Shown: positions 27,346 to 36,836, numbered from the stretch's first letter. The stretch: DNA of 64,000 bases from Bryobacteraceae bacterium (GCA_026002875.1 BPGE01000001.1:62001-126000), one strand, 5' to 3'. Notes: a model not told the origin generated them from the sequence alone. A program made the numbers and translations.

Positions 27346-28131
27346 ATGGAACGACGAACTCTCCTGGCCGGCGGCGCCGGCCTTCCCGCAGCAGCCATGA
27401 TGCAATCATCGAATCCTTCTTCGGCGCCCGCGATCCTGGAAATGCGCTATTTCCGTCTTCGCAATACGCTGGACAACCAGCGCGCCCGCCTGAGCGAGCA
27501 CCTGGGCAAGGCGCTCGTGCCGGCCATGGGCAGGGCGGGTGCAGGGCCCGTGGGGCTGTTCTCGAGCACCATCGCCCCGGACTCGCCGTTCCTTCTGCTG
27601 GTAGCGCAGCATGCTTCTATGGCTGCTTTCGAGCAGTGCTGGCAGAAGCTCGGCTCGGACAGCGGGCTGAAAGCCGCTACAGACGCGCTGTACAAGCAGG
27701 TGCAGCTGCCGTATCAGCGCATGGAGGTGCATCTGCTGCGCGGCTTCCGCAAGTTCCCGGCGATCGAGGTTCCTCCGGGCGGCGAGGGCCGCGCGCCGCG
27801 CATCTTCGAACTGCGCACCTACGAATCGAACACGCCGGAATCGCTGGCGAAGAAGATCGGCATGTTCGAGGACGGCGAGATCGACCTGTTCCGCAAGTTC
27901 GGGCTCGTGCCCGTGTTCTTCGGCGAGATGATTGCGGGCGCGAAGATGCCGAACCTGACCTACATGGTGGCGTTCGACAATCTCGCCGCGCGCGAGGCCA
28001 ACTGGCGCGCCTTTGCGACGAGTCCCGAGTGGAAGAAGATGGCCGCGACGCCGGGGCTGAGCGACGGCGAAGTGGTGTCCAACATCAGCAGCGTGATCCT
28101 GTCGCCGGTGGCGGGCTCGATGATCCGGTGA
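27346..28131 (+). CDS. Tat-exported protein with two NIPSNAP domains
   Basis: The 261-residue protein begins MERRTLLAGGAG, a twin-arginine signal. It contains two ferredoxin-like NIPSNAP repeats: the first from about residue 28 (LEMRYFRLRN), the second from about 146 (RIFELRTYES), with the recurrent pattern of FSS or FFGEMI and later Trp or Phe. NIPSNAP proteins are common in planctomycetes and acidobacteria, and no enzyme activity is settled. The stop overlaps a possible GTG of the following sialidase-fold gene by two bases, so the two are probably one unit. Confidence 0.85.
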   Translation: MERRTLLAGGAGLPAAAMMQSSNPSSAPAILEMRYFRLRNTLDNQRARLSEHLGKALVPAMGRAGAGPVGLFSSTIAPDSPFLLLVAQHASMAAFEQCWQKLGSDSGLKAATDALYKQVQLPYQRMEVHLLRGFRKFPAIEVPPGGEGRAPRIFELRTYESNTPESLAKKIGMFEDGEIDLFRKFGLVPVFFGEMIAGAKMPNLTYMVAFDNLAAREANWRAFATSPEWKKMAATPGLSDGEVVSNISSVILSPVAGSMIR

Positions 28132-28136
28132 CCGCC

Positions 28137-29252
28137 ATGCGAGCCGCTGTTCTCCTGCTTGCCGCGGCGCCCGCGTTCTGTCAGCCGCCGCGCGGCTACT
28201 CGATTCCACTGATCGATCTCGCGCAGGAGACGGCGCGGCAGAGGGTGGTGGATCGCGAGCCGGGGCAGTATCTCGGCCATCCGACAACCGTGCTCCTGGA
28301 AGACGGACGGACGGTGCTGGCCGTGTATCCGAAAGGCCACGGGCGCGGCGCGATCGTGCTCAAACGGAGCCCTGATGGCGGCAGGACGTGGTCGGAACGG
28401 CTGCCGGTGCCGGAGAACTGGGCCACGTCGCAGGAGACGCCGACGATCCACCGCGTGATCGACGCCAACGGGAAGAAGCGGCTGATCCTGTTTTCGGGCC
28501 TTTATCCGATTCGGATGTCTGTCTCGGAAGACGACGGCGTGACGTGGACGCCGCTTGAACCGATCGGCGATTTCGGCGGCGTCGTGGCGATGGCAAGCGT
28601 GGAGCGGCTGCGCGACGGGCGCTCCATGGCGCTGTTCCACGACGACGGACGCTTCCTGCGCAAAGGCGGCAGGCCGGACCGGTTCATCGTCTACAAGACG
28701 ATCTCGCAGGATGGCGGCTTGACCTGGAGCCAGCCGCAGGCGATCCTGTCGCACCCGCAGGCGCATCTGTGCGAACCGGGGCTGGTGCGTTCTCCGGACG
28801 GGAAGCGCATCGCCATCCTGCTGCGCGAGAACAGCCGGAAGTTCAACTCGTTCGTCTCGTTCTCTGATGACGAAGGCGAGACGTGGAGCGAGCCCCGCGA
28901 GCTGCCGGGCGCGCTGACCGGCGACCGCCACACTGCGGTGTATGCGAAAGACGGGCGGCTGTTCATCTCCTTCCGCGACACCACGCTGGAGAGCGCTACG
29001 CGAGGCGACTGGGTGGCGTGGGTTGGGCGGTTCGACGACATCGAGCAGGGAAGGGAAGGGCAGTACAGGGTGCGGCTGATGAAGAACCACAAGGACTTCG
29101 ACTGCTGCTATCCGGGCGTGCTGCGGCTGCCGGACGACACGATTCTGACCACGACCTACGGCCACTGGACGCCCGGCGAGCCGCCCTACATCGTGAGCAT
29201 CCGGCTGAAGCTGGCGGAGCTGGACCGCAAGGCGCGCGCGCTGAAACGCTGA
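28137..29252 (+). CDS. Sialidase-fold (Asp-box) exo-glycosidase, secreted
   Basis: The 371-residue protein has a Sec signal (MRAAVLLLAAAPAFCQ). Four Asp-boxes fit a six-bladed propeller: SPDGGRTW, SEDDGVTW, SQDGGLTW and SDDEGETW. Such proteins cleave terminal sialic acid or related sugars, and in soil bacteria the substrate is often something else. ATG 28137 is six bases after the NIPSNAP stop. A GTG at 28128 would overlap that stop and add three residues. It is probably co-transcribed with NIPSNAP. Confidence 0.83.
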   Translation: MRAAVLLLAAAPAFCQPPRGYSIPLIDLAQETARQRVVDREPGQYLGHPTTVLLEDGRTVLAVYPKGHGRGAIVLKRSPDGGRTWSERLPVPENWATSQETPTIHRVIDANGKKRLILFSGLYPIRMSVSEDDGVTWTPLEPIGDFGGVVAMASVERLRDGRSMALFHDDGRFLRKGGRPDRFIVYKTISQDGGLTWSQPQAILSHPQAHLCEPGLVRSPDGKRIAILLRENSRKFNSFVSFSDDEGETWSEPRELPGALTGDRHTAVYAKDGRLFISFRDTTLESATRGDWVAWVGRFDDIEQGREGQYRVRLMKNHKDFDCCYPGVLRLPDDTILTTTYGHWTPGEPPYIVSIRLKLAELDRKARALKR

Positions 29253-29333
29253 GGCGCGCTTCTCTGCGCGGCGTTAGAATCGAACCGTTGCCGCTGCGCC
29301 CGGACCGGCGCGGCGGATCAGAGAGGAAAGGCC

Positions 29334-31292
29334 ATGTCATCATCCGTCCTTCGTGCGTTGTCCGGTTTCCTGCTTGCCGTTGCCGCCGCCGCGGTCTGCT
29401 CCGCACAGCAGAGCTACACTCTGCGGTCGCCTGACGGGCGGATCGAAGTGCGGATCCGCGCCGCCGAGCGGCTCTCGTATGACGTCGCCGTGCGCGGCAG
29501 GACCGTGATGGAAAACTCGACCGCCTCCATCCGCATCGATGGCGTGCGGCTGGGCATGAAACTCAAGGTGCGGGACGCCAAAGAGCGCTCGCACGATGCG
29601 GTTCTGGAGCCGCAGGTGAAGCTGAAGGCGGCGAAGATCCGCGAACAGTACAACGAATTGCGAATCGAAGCGGAGGGGGGCTTCACTGTCACGTTCCGCG
29701 CCTACAACGAGGGGGCGGCTTACCGGCTGGAGACGTCGCTGCCCGGGGAGCGGGTGAGGGTTTTCGAAGAGGAGGCGTCGTTCCGGTTTCCGGAGGACTA
29801 TCAGGCGATCTATCCAGCCGAGGAGAGCTTTTTCTCGCACAATGAGCGGACCTATGCCCGGCGCAGGCTGAGCTCGATCGCCCCCGGAACGCTCGGCTCG
29901 CTGCCGGTGGTCGTGGATGCCGGCGGAGTGAAGCTTGCGCTGGCGGAAGCCGACATTGAGGACTACCCGGGGCTGTGGTTCCGCGGCACCGGAAGCAGGG
30001 GGCTGGATGCAACGTTCCCCCCTTATCCGCGCAAGGAATCGCTGCGCGGCGACCGAGATTTCCGTGTCGCCGAGGCGGAAGACTACATCGCGGAAACGCG
30101 CGGCACGCGCACGTATCCGTGGCGGCTGATCGCGGTGGCGGAAAAAGACGGGGATCTGCTGACGAATCCGCTGGCATGGCTTCTGCAAAAGCCAGCGCAG
30201 ATCACCGATGCAGGCTGGATCCGCCCCGGCAAGGTTGCATGGGACTGGTGGAATGCCCTGAACGTTTACGGCGTGGATTTCCGCTCCGGCGTGAACACTG
30301 CCACGTACAAATACTTCATCGACTTCGCGGCGAAGTACGGCATCGAGTACATCGTGCTGGATGAAGGCTGGTACAGGCTGGGCAACGTGCTCGACGTCGT
30401 GCCGGAAGTGAACATGCAGGAGATCCTGTCCTACGCGGCGCAGAAGAAGGTAGGCGTGATTCTCTGGGTGGTGTGGAAGACGCTGGCGGACCAGATGCAG
30501 GCGGCGCTCGACCAGTACGCAAAGTGGGGAGTGAAAGGCATCAAGGTCGATTTCATGCAGCGCGACGACCAGAAGCTGGTGCAGTTCTACCACGATCTGG
30601 CGCGCGAGGCGGCGAAGCGGAAGATGCTGGTGGACTATCACGGGGCGCAGCGGCCGGCGCTGATGACGCGGACGTGGCCCAACATCATCAGCACGGAAGG
30701 GGTGAAGGGGCTCGAATGGAGCAAGTGGAGCGCCGAGATCGAACCGCCGCACACGGTGATGCTGCCATTTACGAGGATGTTCCTGGGGCCCATGGATTTC
30801 ACTCCCGGAGCGATGCGCAACGCCGCGCGGGGCAACTTCGCGCCGGTCTTCCAGGCGCCGATGTCCAGCGGCACGCGCTGCCATCAACTGGCGATGTACG
30901 CCATCTACGAAAGCCCGCTGCAGATGCTTTCCGACAGTCCGTCGAACTACCTGCGCGAGCCGGAAGCGATGGAATTTCTCGGGCCCGTGCCCTCCGTCTG
31001 GGACGAGACGGTGGTGCTGGACGCCAGCATCGGCGAGTATGTGGCCGTGGCGCGGCGGAACGGCAGGCAGTGGTACGTCGGCGTCATGACCAACTGGACG
31101 GAGCGCGAGCTGGAGCTGAAGTTCGATTTTCTGCCGCAGGGCGAATTCGCGATGACGTCCTACGAAGACGGCGTCAACGCGCACCGCTGGGGCAGCGACT
31201 ACCGGATGAAGAAGGGCAAAGTGAACCGGCAGACCGTTTTGAAGGTGAAGCTTGCGCCCGGCGGCGGATGGGCGGCGCGAATCACTCCGTAA
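29334..31292 (+). CDS. GH97 alpha-glycosidase, probably retaining alpha-galactosidase type
   Basis: The 652-residue secreted enzyme has a signal peptide (cut after about residue 24, CSAQQ), an N-terminal beta-sandwich (SPDGRIEVRIRAAERLSYDV), a TIM barrel (VAWDWWNALNVYG; YIVLDEGWY) and a C-terminal beta domain. The Asp406 in KGIKVDFMQRDD sits where the retaining GH97 branch keeps its nucleophile, whereas inverting SusB-type enzymes lack it. Alpha-galactosidase or a related retaining activity is therefore favoured. AGAGGAAAGG precedes the ATG. A TAGAAT 53 bases upstream (29275) may be its promoter. Confidence 0.9.
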   Translation: MSSSVLRALSGFLLAVAAAAVCSAQQSYTLRSPDGRIEVRIRAAERLSYDVAVRGRTVMENSTASIRIDGVRLGMKLKVRDAKERSHDAVLEPQVKLKAAKIREQYNELRIEAEGGFTVTFRAYNEGAAYRLETSLPGERVRVFEEEASFRFPEDYQAIYPAEESFFSHNERTYARRRLSSIAPGTLGSLPVVVDAGGVKLALAEADIEDYPGLWFRGTGSRGLDATFPPYPRKESLRGDRDFRVAEAEDYIAETRGTRTYPWRLIAVAEKDGDLLTNPLAWLLQKPAQITDAGWIRPGKVAWDWWNALNVYGVDFRSGVNTATYKYFIDFAAKYGIEYIVLDEGWYRLGNVLDVVPEVNMQEILSYAAQKKVGVILWVVWKTLADQMQAALDQYAKWGVKGIKVDFMQRDDQKLVQFYHDLAREAAKRKMLVDYHGAQRPALMTRTWPNIISTEGVKGLEWSKWSAEIEPPHTVMLPFTRMFLGPMDFTPGAMRNAARGNFAPVFQAPMSSGTRCHQLAMYAIYESPLQMLSDSPSNYLREPEAMEFLGPVPSVWDETVVLDASIGEYVAVARRNGRQWYVGVMTNWTERELELKFDFLPQGEFAMTSYEDGVNAHRWGSDYRMKKGKVNRQTVLKVKLAPGGGWAARITP

Positions 31293-31314
31293 TGCAGCCC
31301 GGGCGGGAGATGTC

Positions 31315-32292
31315 ATGATCGGCGTCACGATGGGCGATGCCAGCGGCGTCGGCCCGGAGATTGTGCTGAAAGCCTGGCGCGAGGGGCTCGTCGGTTCTCC
31401 GTTCGTCGTATACGGCGAGATGGCGGCGCTGGAGCACTACAACCGCCTGTTCGCGTTTGACGTGCCATTGAGGCGCGTGCACGAGCCGGGCGGCGCCGCC
31501 CCGGAGGCGCTGTGCGTGATCGATCTGGAACTGCTGCGCCCGGAGGACGTCCATCCGGGCGAGCTGAGCGCGGCTGCGGGGCGCGCGGCGCGGGAGGCTG
31601 TCGTGCGGGCGGCGCGGGCGGCTCTGGAAGGCGCAATCGATGCTGTCGTAACGCTGCCCGTCAACAAGCAGGCGATCCAGATGAGCGACCCAGGTTTCAC
31701 CGGTCACACGGAGTTGCTTGGCGAGGTGTGCGGCGCGCGCGACGTCACCATTCTGCTGGCGAGCGAGCGGCTGATGGTGACGCACGTCAGCACGCACTGT
31801 TCGCTGCGCGAAGCGATCGAGCGCGTGACGCCGGATCGGGTGCGGCGGATTCTCGAACTGACCTGCGAGGCGGTGCTGCGGCTGAAGCCGGACGCGAAGA
31901 TCGCCGTGGCAGGGCTGAACCCGCACGCGGGCGAAGGCGGCGCCTTCGGCGACGAGGAGATCCGCGTCATCGCGCCTGCGGTGGAGCGGGCGCGGGCGCT
32001 GGGCTGGCCGGTGGAAGGGCCGCTGCCGCCGGACACGCTGTTCTATCTGGCGGTGCAGCGCGGACGCTTCGACGCCGTGGTCTGCATGTACCACGACCAG
32101 GGCCACATTCCGCTGAAGCTGCTCGATTTCGAAGGCGGCGTCAATGTCACGCTGGGTCTGCCGATTATCCGGACGAGCGTGGATCACGGCACGGCGTTCG
32201 ACATCGCCGGCAAGGGCGTGGCGTCGCCGAAGAGTTTCGTGGCGGCATTCCGGATGGCGGAGAAGCTGGCCGCGGCGCGGCGGAGCGCCTGA
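31315..32292 (+). CDS. pdxA: PdxA family 4-phosphothreonine/4-hydroxythreonine-4-phosphate dehydrogenase
   Basis: The 325-residue NAD enzyme starts IGVTMGDASGVGPEI and has metal-binding segments FTGHTELL, VSTHCSLREAI and CMYHDQGHIPLKLL, plus NVTLGLPIIRTSVDHGTAFDIAGKG. PdxA oxidises 4-hydroxythreonine-4-phosphate in vitamin B6 synthesis. The PdxA2 branch acts on 4-phospho-threonate or erythronate in sugar-acid catabolism, and I cannot separate them by eye. ATG 31315 follows GGGAGA and trails the GH97 gene by 22 bases. Confidence 0.92.
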   Translation: MIGVTMGDASGVGPEIVLKAWREGLVGSPFVVYGEMAALEHYNRLFAFDVPLRRVHEPGGAAPEALCVIDLELLRPEDVHPGELSAAAGRAAREAVVRAARAALEGAIDAVVTLPVNKQAIQMSDPGFTGHTELLGEVCGARDVTILLASERLMVTHVSTHCSLREAIERVTPDRVRRILELTCEAVLRLKPDAKIAVAGLNPHAGEGGAFGDEEIRVIAPAVERARALGWPVEGPLPPDTLFYLAVQRGRFDAVVCMYHDQGHIPLKLLDFEGGVNVTLGLPIIRTSVDHGTAFDIAGKGVASPKSFVAAFRMAEKLAAARRSA

Positions 32293-32293
32293 A

Positions 32294-33385
32294 TCAGAAC
32301 TTCAGGAACCATTTCCGGCGCCACAGCACATACGCCACCAGCCAGAGGACCAGCACGTTTGTGAGGGCATAGAGCACGCTGGCGTTCTTCTGAATTGAAG
32401 TGATGCCGAGGCAGACGTTCTCGTACCACCACCTATGGAAGCCTGTGGCATCGGCGACATCAGCGAAGATGCCCGACAGCAGGAACATCAGGATGGCGTT
32501 GGAGCCATAGATCTCGAAGAAGCGGAACCACCGCCCCGCGCCGCGCACTTCCGCCAGCCAGTACCAGAAGGCGAAGGCGACCATGGCCAGCCCGGCCATG
32601 AGAAAGGCGAACGGCGGGGTCCACAGATTCTTGTTGATGGGAACCCAGATCGACATCACCTGAGCCGCAGCGAAGAGCGCGGAGCCCCCGAAGACAAACG
32701 CCTGCAGGCGCGCCGCGTGCCACTGGAAATGCCGCAGCACATGGCCGGCCAGCACGCCGAACAGCACGGTGGAGATGGCGGGCAGCGTGCTGACGATGCC
32801 CTCCGGATCCCAGTCCTTCGTGTGCCGCCACATATGGCCGCTCAGGAAGAGCGAGTCGACGTAGCGGGCGAAGTTGCACTCCATCGCCCAGGAGCCTGCG
32901 CCGCAGCCGGGGGTCGGGTAGAAGAGCATCAGGCCCAGATAAAGAACGTTGAAGCCCAGCAGCCAGAGGATCTGCCCGCGAACGCTCGTGTAAAGGAAGA
33001 TCAGGAACGCGATCAGGTAGCACACGGCGATGCGCTGGAGGACGCCGGGGATGCGGATGGTGGCGAGGTCGATGTTCGGAAACGGCCCGGCGAAGACACC
33101 GAGCAGGAACAGGATGACGGCGCGCTGGAAGGCGTGGCGGAGGAGCTCCGCGCGCGACTGTCCGCGCTCGATGCGGCGCGCCGTGGAGAGCGTCATGGCC
33201 ACGCCGACGATCCAGAGAAAGAAGGGGAACACGGTGTCCGTGAAGGTCCAGCCGTGCCACTCCGCGTGCTCAAGCTGCGCGTAGGCGGGCGAAGAGCCGG
33301 GGTTGTTGACGAGGATCATCGAAGCGATGGTGAAGCCGCGGAAGATGTCGAGCGATTGGAGACGGCCCGTGGAAGACTGCTGCAT
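32294..33385 (-). CDS. HGSNAT/NagX-like membrane acetyltransferase family protein
   Basis: The 363-residue membrane protein begins RLQSLDIFRGFTIASMILVNNPG and has the TDTVFPFFLWIVGVAM segment with about ten hydrophobic helices. This is the pattern of the NagX/DUF5009 family related to human heparan-alpha-glucosaminide N-acetyltransferase. NagX relatives are linked to N-acetylglucosamine and chitobiose use. ATG 33385 begins at the family start, but its leader has no clear ribosome-binding site. A longer frame reaching 33508 is unlikely. The 3' end faces pdxA with one base between the stops. Confidence 0.87.
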   Translation of the reverse strand: MQQSSTGRLQSLDIFRGFTIASMILVNNPGSSPAYAQLEHAEWHGWTFTDTVFPFFLWIVGVAMTLSTARRIERGQSRAELLRHAFQRAVILFLLGVFAGPFPNIDLATIRIPGVLQRIAVCYLIAFLIFLYTSVRGQILWLLGFNVLYLGLMLFYPTPGCGAGSWAMECNFARYVDSLFLSGHMWRHTKDWDPEGIVSTLPAISTVLFGVLAGHVLRHFQWHAARLQAFVFGGSALFAAAQVMSIWVPINKNLWTPPFAFLMAGLAMVAFAFWYWLAEVRGAGRWFRFFEIYGSNAILMFLLSGIFADVADATGFHRWWYENVCLGITSIQKNASVLYALTNVLVLWLVAYVLWRRKWFLKF

Positions 33386-33438
33386 ACAAAAGAGAGAAGC
33401 TACCACAGCGACCACGCATGCCGCGGGAAGGATCGGAC

Positions 33439-33444
33439 TAGGAT
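33439..33444 (+). promoter_or_regulatory. Start-proximal TAGGAT element of the M1 aminopeptidase
   Basis: TAGGAT lies 7 bases before the GTG at 33452, with AGCGGAT between. No typical ribosome-binding site is present. Confidence 0.38.
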
Positions 33445-33451
33445 AGCGGAT

Positions 33452-35110
33452 GTGAGCGCAGCAGACATTCACTCTTACGCGAATCCGCAGGAATCGCGCG
33501 TGCGGCACGTCGAGCTGGATCTGGCCGTGTCGTTTGCGGAACGCAAACTGCGCGGCGCGGCGACGCTCGAGCTGGCGCCTGCCGGGCGCAGGCTGGTTCT
33601 GGACACGCGCGGCCTGACGATCCGGCGCGTGAACGGGCGCACGGACAATTTCCGGCTCGGGCCGGAAGACGCGATTCTGGGCGCGCCGCTCGAGATTGAT
33701 CTCGAGCCGGGCGAACGCAGCCTGCTGATCGAGTACGAGACTTCTCCCGAGGCCAGCGGGCTGCAGTGGCTGGAGCCGTCACAGACCGCCGGAAGGCGAC
33801 ACCCGTTCCTGTACTCGCAGTCGCAGGCGATCCATGCGAGGAGCTGGATTCCGCTGCAAGATTCGCCAGCCGTGCGCGTGACGTTTTCCGCGCGCATCCA
33901 CGCGCCGGTGCCACTGAAGGCGCTGATGGCGGCGCGGCGCGTGAAGGACGGGCACTTCCACATGCCCCTGCCCGTGCCTCCGTACCTGATGGCGCTGGCC
34001 GTGGGGGACGTGGAGTTCCGCGCGCTCGGACCGCGCACGGGCGTGTGGGCGGAACCGGCTGTGCTCGATGCGGCGGCCTGGGAGTTCGCCGATGTCGAGA
34101 AGATGGTCGAGGCCGCAGAGCGGCTGTACGGGCGATACCGCTGGGGGCGCTACGATCTGCTGGTGCTGCCGCCTTCGTTTCCGTTCGGCGGCATGGAGAA
34201 TCCGTGCCTGACGTTTGCGACGCCCACGGTGATCGCGGGCGACAGAAGCCTGGTGGCGCTGATTTCCCATGAACTGGCGCACTCGTGGTCGGGGAATCTC
34301 GTGACGAACGCCACATGGAACGATTTCTGGCTGAACGAGGGATTCACGACCTATATTGAGAGGCGCATCCAGGAAGCGCTGTACGGCCGCGCGCGCAGCG
34401 AGATGGAGATGGCCGTCGAAGTGGGCGAACTGGAGGAAGAGCTGCGGCGCCTGCCGGAGGCGGACCAGAAACTGGTGCTCGATTTGAAGGGCCGCGATCC
34501 GGATGACGGCATGACGCAGGTTCCGTATGTGAAGGGCGCGCTGATGCTGCGGTCTCTGGAGGAGAAGCACGGGCGCGAGCGGTGGGACGCGTGGTTGAGG
34601 GGGTATTTCGAGCGGTTCGCTTTTCAGTCCATCACGACGGACGATTTCCTCGCCGAGCTCCGGCGCGGTTTCCCGGGTGAAGACGTCAGCGAATGGCTGC
34701 ATCAGGCCGGACTTCCAAAGAGCGCGCCGCGTCCGCGATACGAATTCGGCGCGGAACCGCGGAAGGATTGGGCGACGCAGGAGTGGCTGCACTGGCTGCG
34801 CTCGATGCCCGGGAAGCTGGCGCCGGCGCGGATGGCGGAACTCGACCGGCAGTGGGGTTTTACGAAGACCGGCAACAGCGAGATTGCGGCGCAGTGGCTG
34901 CTGATGGCCGTGCGCAGCGGATATCAGCCGGCGTTTGACAGGCTGGAGCGGTTCCTGATTGAAGTAGGACGGCGGAAGTTCGTCAAGCCGCTGTACGCGG
35001 AGCTGGCGAAGACGCCGGAGGGCATGAAGCTCGCGCGGCGGATCTATGAAAAAGCGCGTCCAGGGTATCACCCGATCACGCGGGCGACCGTGGACGCGCT
35101 GCTGAAGTAG
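33452..35110 (+). CDS. M1 family aminopeptidase (leukotriene A4 hydrolase-like)
   Basis: The 552-residue protein has the exopeptidase motif GGMEN (Met248), the zinc site His273-Glu274-x-x-His277 (HELAHSW) and Glu296 in WLNEGFTTY, 18 residues further. A C-terminal helical repeat domain (about 430-552) matches the LTA4H architecture. It removes N-terminal residues from peptides. No signal peptide is visible, so it is probably cytoplasmic. The start is GTG 33452, because the long open frame upstream is the antisense shadow of the divergent membrane protein. The spacing to that gene is 66 bases. Confidence 0.9.
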   Translation: MSAADIHSYANPQESRVRHVELDLAVSFAERKLRGAATLELAPAGRRLVLDTRGLTIRRVNGRTDNFRLGPEDAILGAPLEIDLEPGERSLLIEYETSPEASGLQWLEPSQTAGRRHPFLYSQSQAIHARSWIPLQDSPAVRVTFSARIHAPVPLKALMAARRVKDGHFHMPLPVPPYLMALAVGDVEFRALGPRTGVWAEPAVLDAAAWEFADVEKMVEAAERLYGRYRWGRYDLLVLPPSFPFGGMENPCLTFATPTVIAGDRSLVALISHELAHSWSGNLVTNATWNDFWLNEGFTTYIERRIQEALYGRARSEMEMAVEVGELEEELRRLPEADQKLVLDLKGRDPDDGMTQVPYVKGALMLRSLEEKHGRERWDAWLRGYFERFAFQSITTDDFLAELRRGFPGEDVSEWLHQAGLPKSAPRPRYEFGAEPRKDWATQEWLHWLRSMPGKLAPARMAELDRQWGFTKTGNSEIAAQWLLMAVRSGYQPAFDRLERFLIEVGRRKFVKPLYAELAKTPEGMKLARRIYEKARPGYHPITRATVDALLK

Positions 35111-35119
35111 GCGCGGAGC

Positions 35120-36685
35120 TCAGAAGGTCATCGGTCCCTGCTGCGGACGCGGTTCGGGGCGCGGCTTGCGGGGGAGCTTCTCGTCGCGGTTGGCGGTGTG
35201 GACGACGAGCGTGGCCACGACGGCGGACATCTGCATCATGTCCTCGCGGGGGATGCGGTCGTAGACGTCCATGTTGGTGTGGTGCGTGCGCGTGTCGTAC
35301 TCCAGCGGGTCCTGGATGAACTGGAAGCCGGGCAGACCGACGGCGTCGAAGCTGAGATGATCCGTGCCGCTGGTGTTGCGGCTGGTGATGGTGGTGACGC
35401 CGAGATCGCGCAGGGGCGCGAGCCAGGCTTCGAAGATAGGCCGGCACATTTCGTTGCCCTGGAGGTAGATGCCGCGGATGCGTCCGCCGCCGTTGTCGAC
35501 GTTGTAGTAGGCGGAGAACCTGTCGTAGTCGGGCAGCGTCTTCATGGTGGCGCGGTCGGCGAAGTGTTTCGTGACATAGGCGCGCGAGCCGAGCAGCCCC
35601 TGTTCCTCCGCATCCCAGAGGGCGAGGCGCACGGTGCGGTCGAGCTTGAGGTCGAGCTTCTTCAGAATGCGCATGACCTCGAGCATGACCGCCGAGCCGG
35701 CGCCGTTGTCGGTGGCGCCGGTGCCGGCGTGCCACGTGTCGAAGTGGCCGCCGATCATGACGATCTCATCCTTGTGTTTGCCCGAGCCGGGGAGCTCGGC
35801 GATGATGTTGAAATTGTGCTGGTCGGCGTCGTACCACTCGTTGCGAACCTCAGCCTCGATGCGCACGGGAATCTTGCGGTCGAGCAGCCGCCAGATGCGG
35901 TTGTAGTGCTCGGCGGTCAGGACGATGGCCGGCGGGGACTGCGGGTCTTTGGGGTTGCGGGAGCCGCCGCTGGAAGTGAAGAAGGTGCCGAGATCGCCGC
36001 GGCCGTTCTGGATGAGCAGGGCGACCTTCTCTTCCCGGAGGAAGTCGTTCAGCTTGCGGCGGAAGGCCATCATCTGCGCGAAATTGGGCTGGGGCTGGCC
36101 GGGCGTCTGGGGGCGGCGGCCGAAGGGCAGGATCTGCGCCATGGCGATGTCGGCGAGTTCCTGGTCTGTGTAGCGGCGGCCGTCCGGCTTTTCATGCAGC
36201 GCAATTTCCCGGGGCTGATCGACGAGGACGATCCTGCCTCTGAGTTTCCCGCGCCACTTTTCGAGATCGGCTTCGGACGTCATGGGTGCGAAAACCGGTT
36301 CGCCGCTGACCATGCCTTCCGTGGAAGATGTCCACGCCTGGGGAGCGCCGATGAGGGGCATGTAAGCGGGGTCGGTCATGGCGGCATAGAACTTTCTGTT
36401 TTCCCAGCCGCGCCCGAACTGGCCCCAGGGCTCGAAACGGACATCCTCGATGCCCCACTCTTTGAGGGTTTTCTGGACCCATTCGGCGCCGGCGCGGTAC
36501 CGGGGGGAACCGGCGAGGCGCGGGCCGTGGACATCCGTCAGGTGAAAGAGGATGTCCATGACCTTCGAATTCTGGAAGGCTTCCTGCTTGATTCGGTAAA
36601 TTGCCTCAAGATCGACCTTCTCCTGCGCGGGCAGAACGAGGGCGAAAACGAGAAAGAAGAGGGTCAGGCGGATACGGTGTCTCAT
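35120..36685 (-). CDS. M28 family zinc aminopeptidase, secreted
   Basis: The 521-residue protein has a Sec signal (MRHRIRLTLFFLVFALVLPAQ), a protease-associated-like insert (about 120-280) and an M28 catalytic domain. Metal ligands appear in GGHFDTWHAGTGATDNGAGS (His and Asp), the catalytic WDAEEQGLLGS (Glu-Glu), YYNVDNGGG (Asp) and HHTNMDVYD (late His). It likely degrades peptides in the periplasm or outside the cell. ATG 36685 starts the signal peptide. It is divergent from clpX and convergent with the M1 gene, 9 bases apart. Confidence 0.9.
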   Translation of the reverse strand: MRHRIRLTLFFLVFALVLPAQEKVDLEAIYRIKQEAFQNSKVMDILFHLTDVHGPRLAGSPRYRAGAEWVQKTLKEWGIEDVRFEPWGQFGRGWENRKFYAAMTDPAYMPLIGAPQAWTSSTEGMVSGEPVFAPMTSEADLEKWRGKLRGRIVLVDQPREIALHEKPDGRRYTDQELADIAMAQILPFGRRPQTPGQPQPNFAQMMAFRRKLNDFLREEKVALLIQNGRGDLGTFFTSSGGSRNPKDPQSPPAIVLTAEHYNRIWRLLDRKIPVRIEAEVRNEWYDADQHNFNIIAELPGSGKHKDEIVMIGGHFDTWHAGTGATDNGAGSAVMLEVMRILKKLDLKLDRTVRLALWDAEEQGLLGSRAYVTKHFADRATMKTLPDYDRFSAYYNVDNGGGRIRGIYLQGNEMCRPIFEAWLAPLRDLGVTTITSRNTSGTDHLSFDAVGLPGFQFIQDPLEYDTRTHHTNMDVYDRIPREDMMQMSAVVATLVVHTANRDEKLPRKPRPEPRPQQGPMTF

Positions 36686-36836
36686 GGCGAACGTAGTTTG
36701 AGGATATCGGAGGGGACGCGGGCGGGACAACCGAGCCGCCTGAGCGGCGGATTTCCGGCCCGGGTACTGGAACCGGTTCGATCCGTCCGGTGGGCGGCTG
36801 CATCTGTCAGGGAGAGGAAGATCGGCCGGAGGGCCA

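Noticed and set aside
32435-33451. N-terminal extension of the M1 aminopeptidase through a long upstream open frame
   Set aside because: The extra 339 residues are antisense to the divergent membrane protein and lack domains, whereas the M1 domain begins just after GTG 33452.
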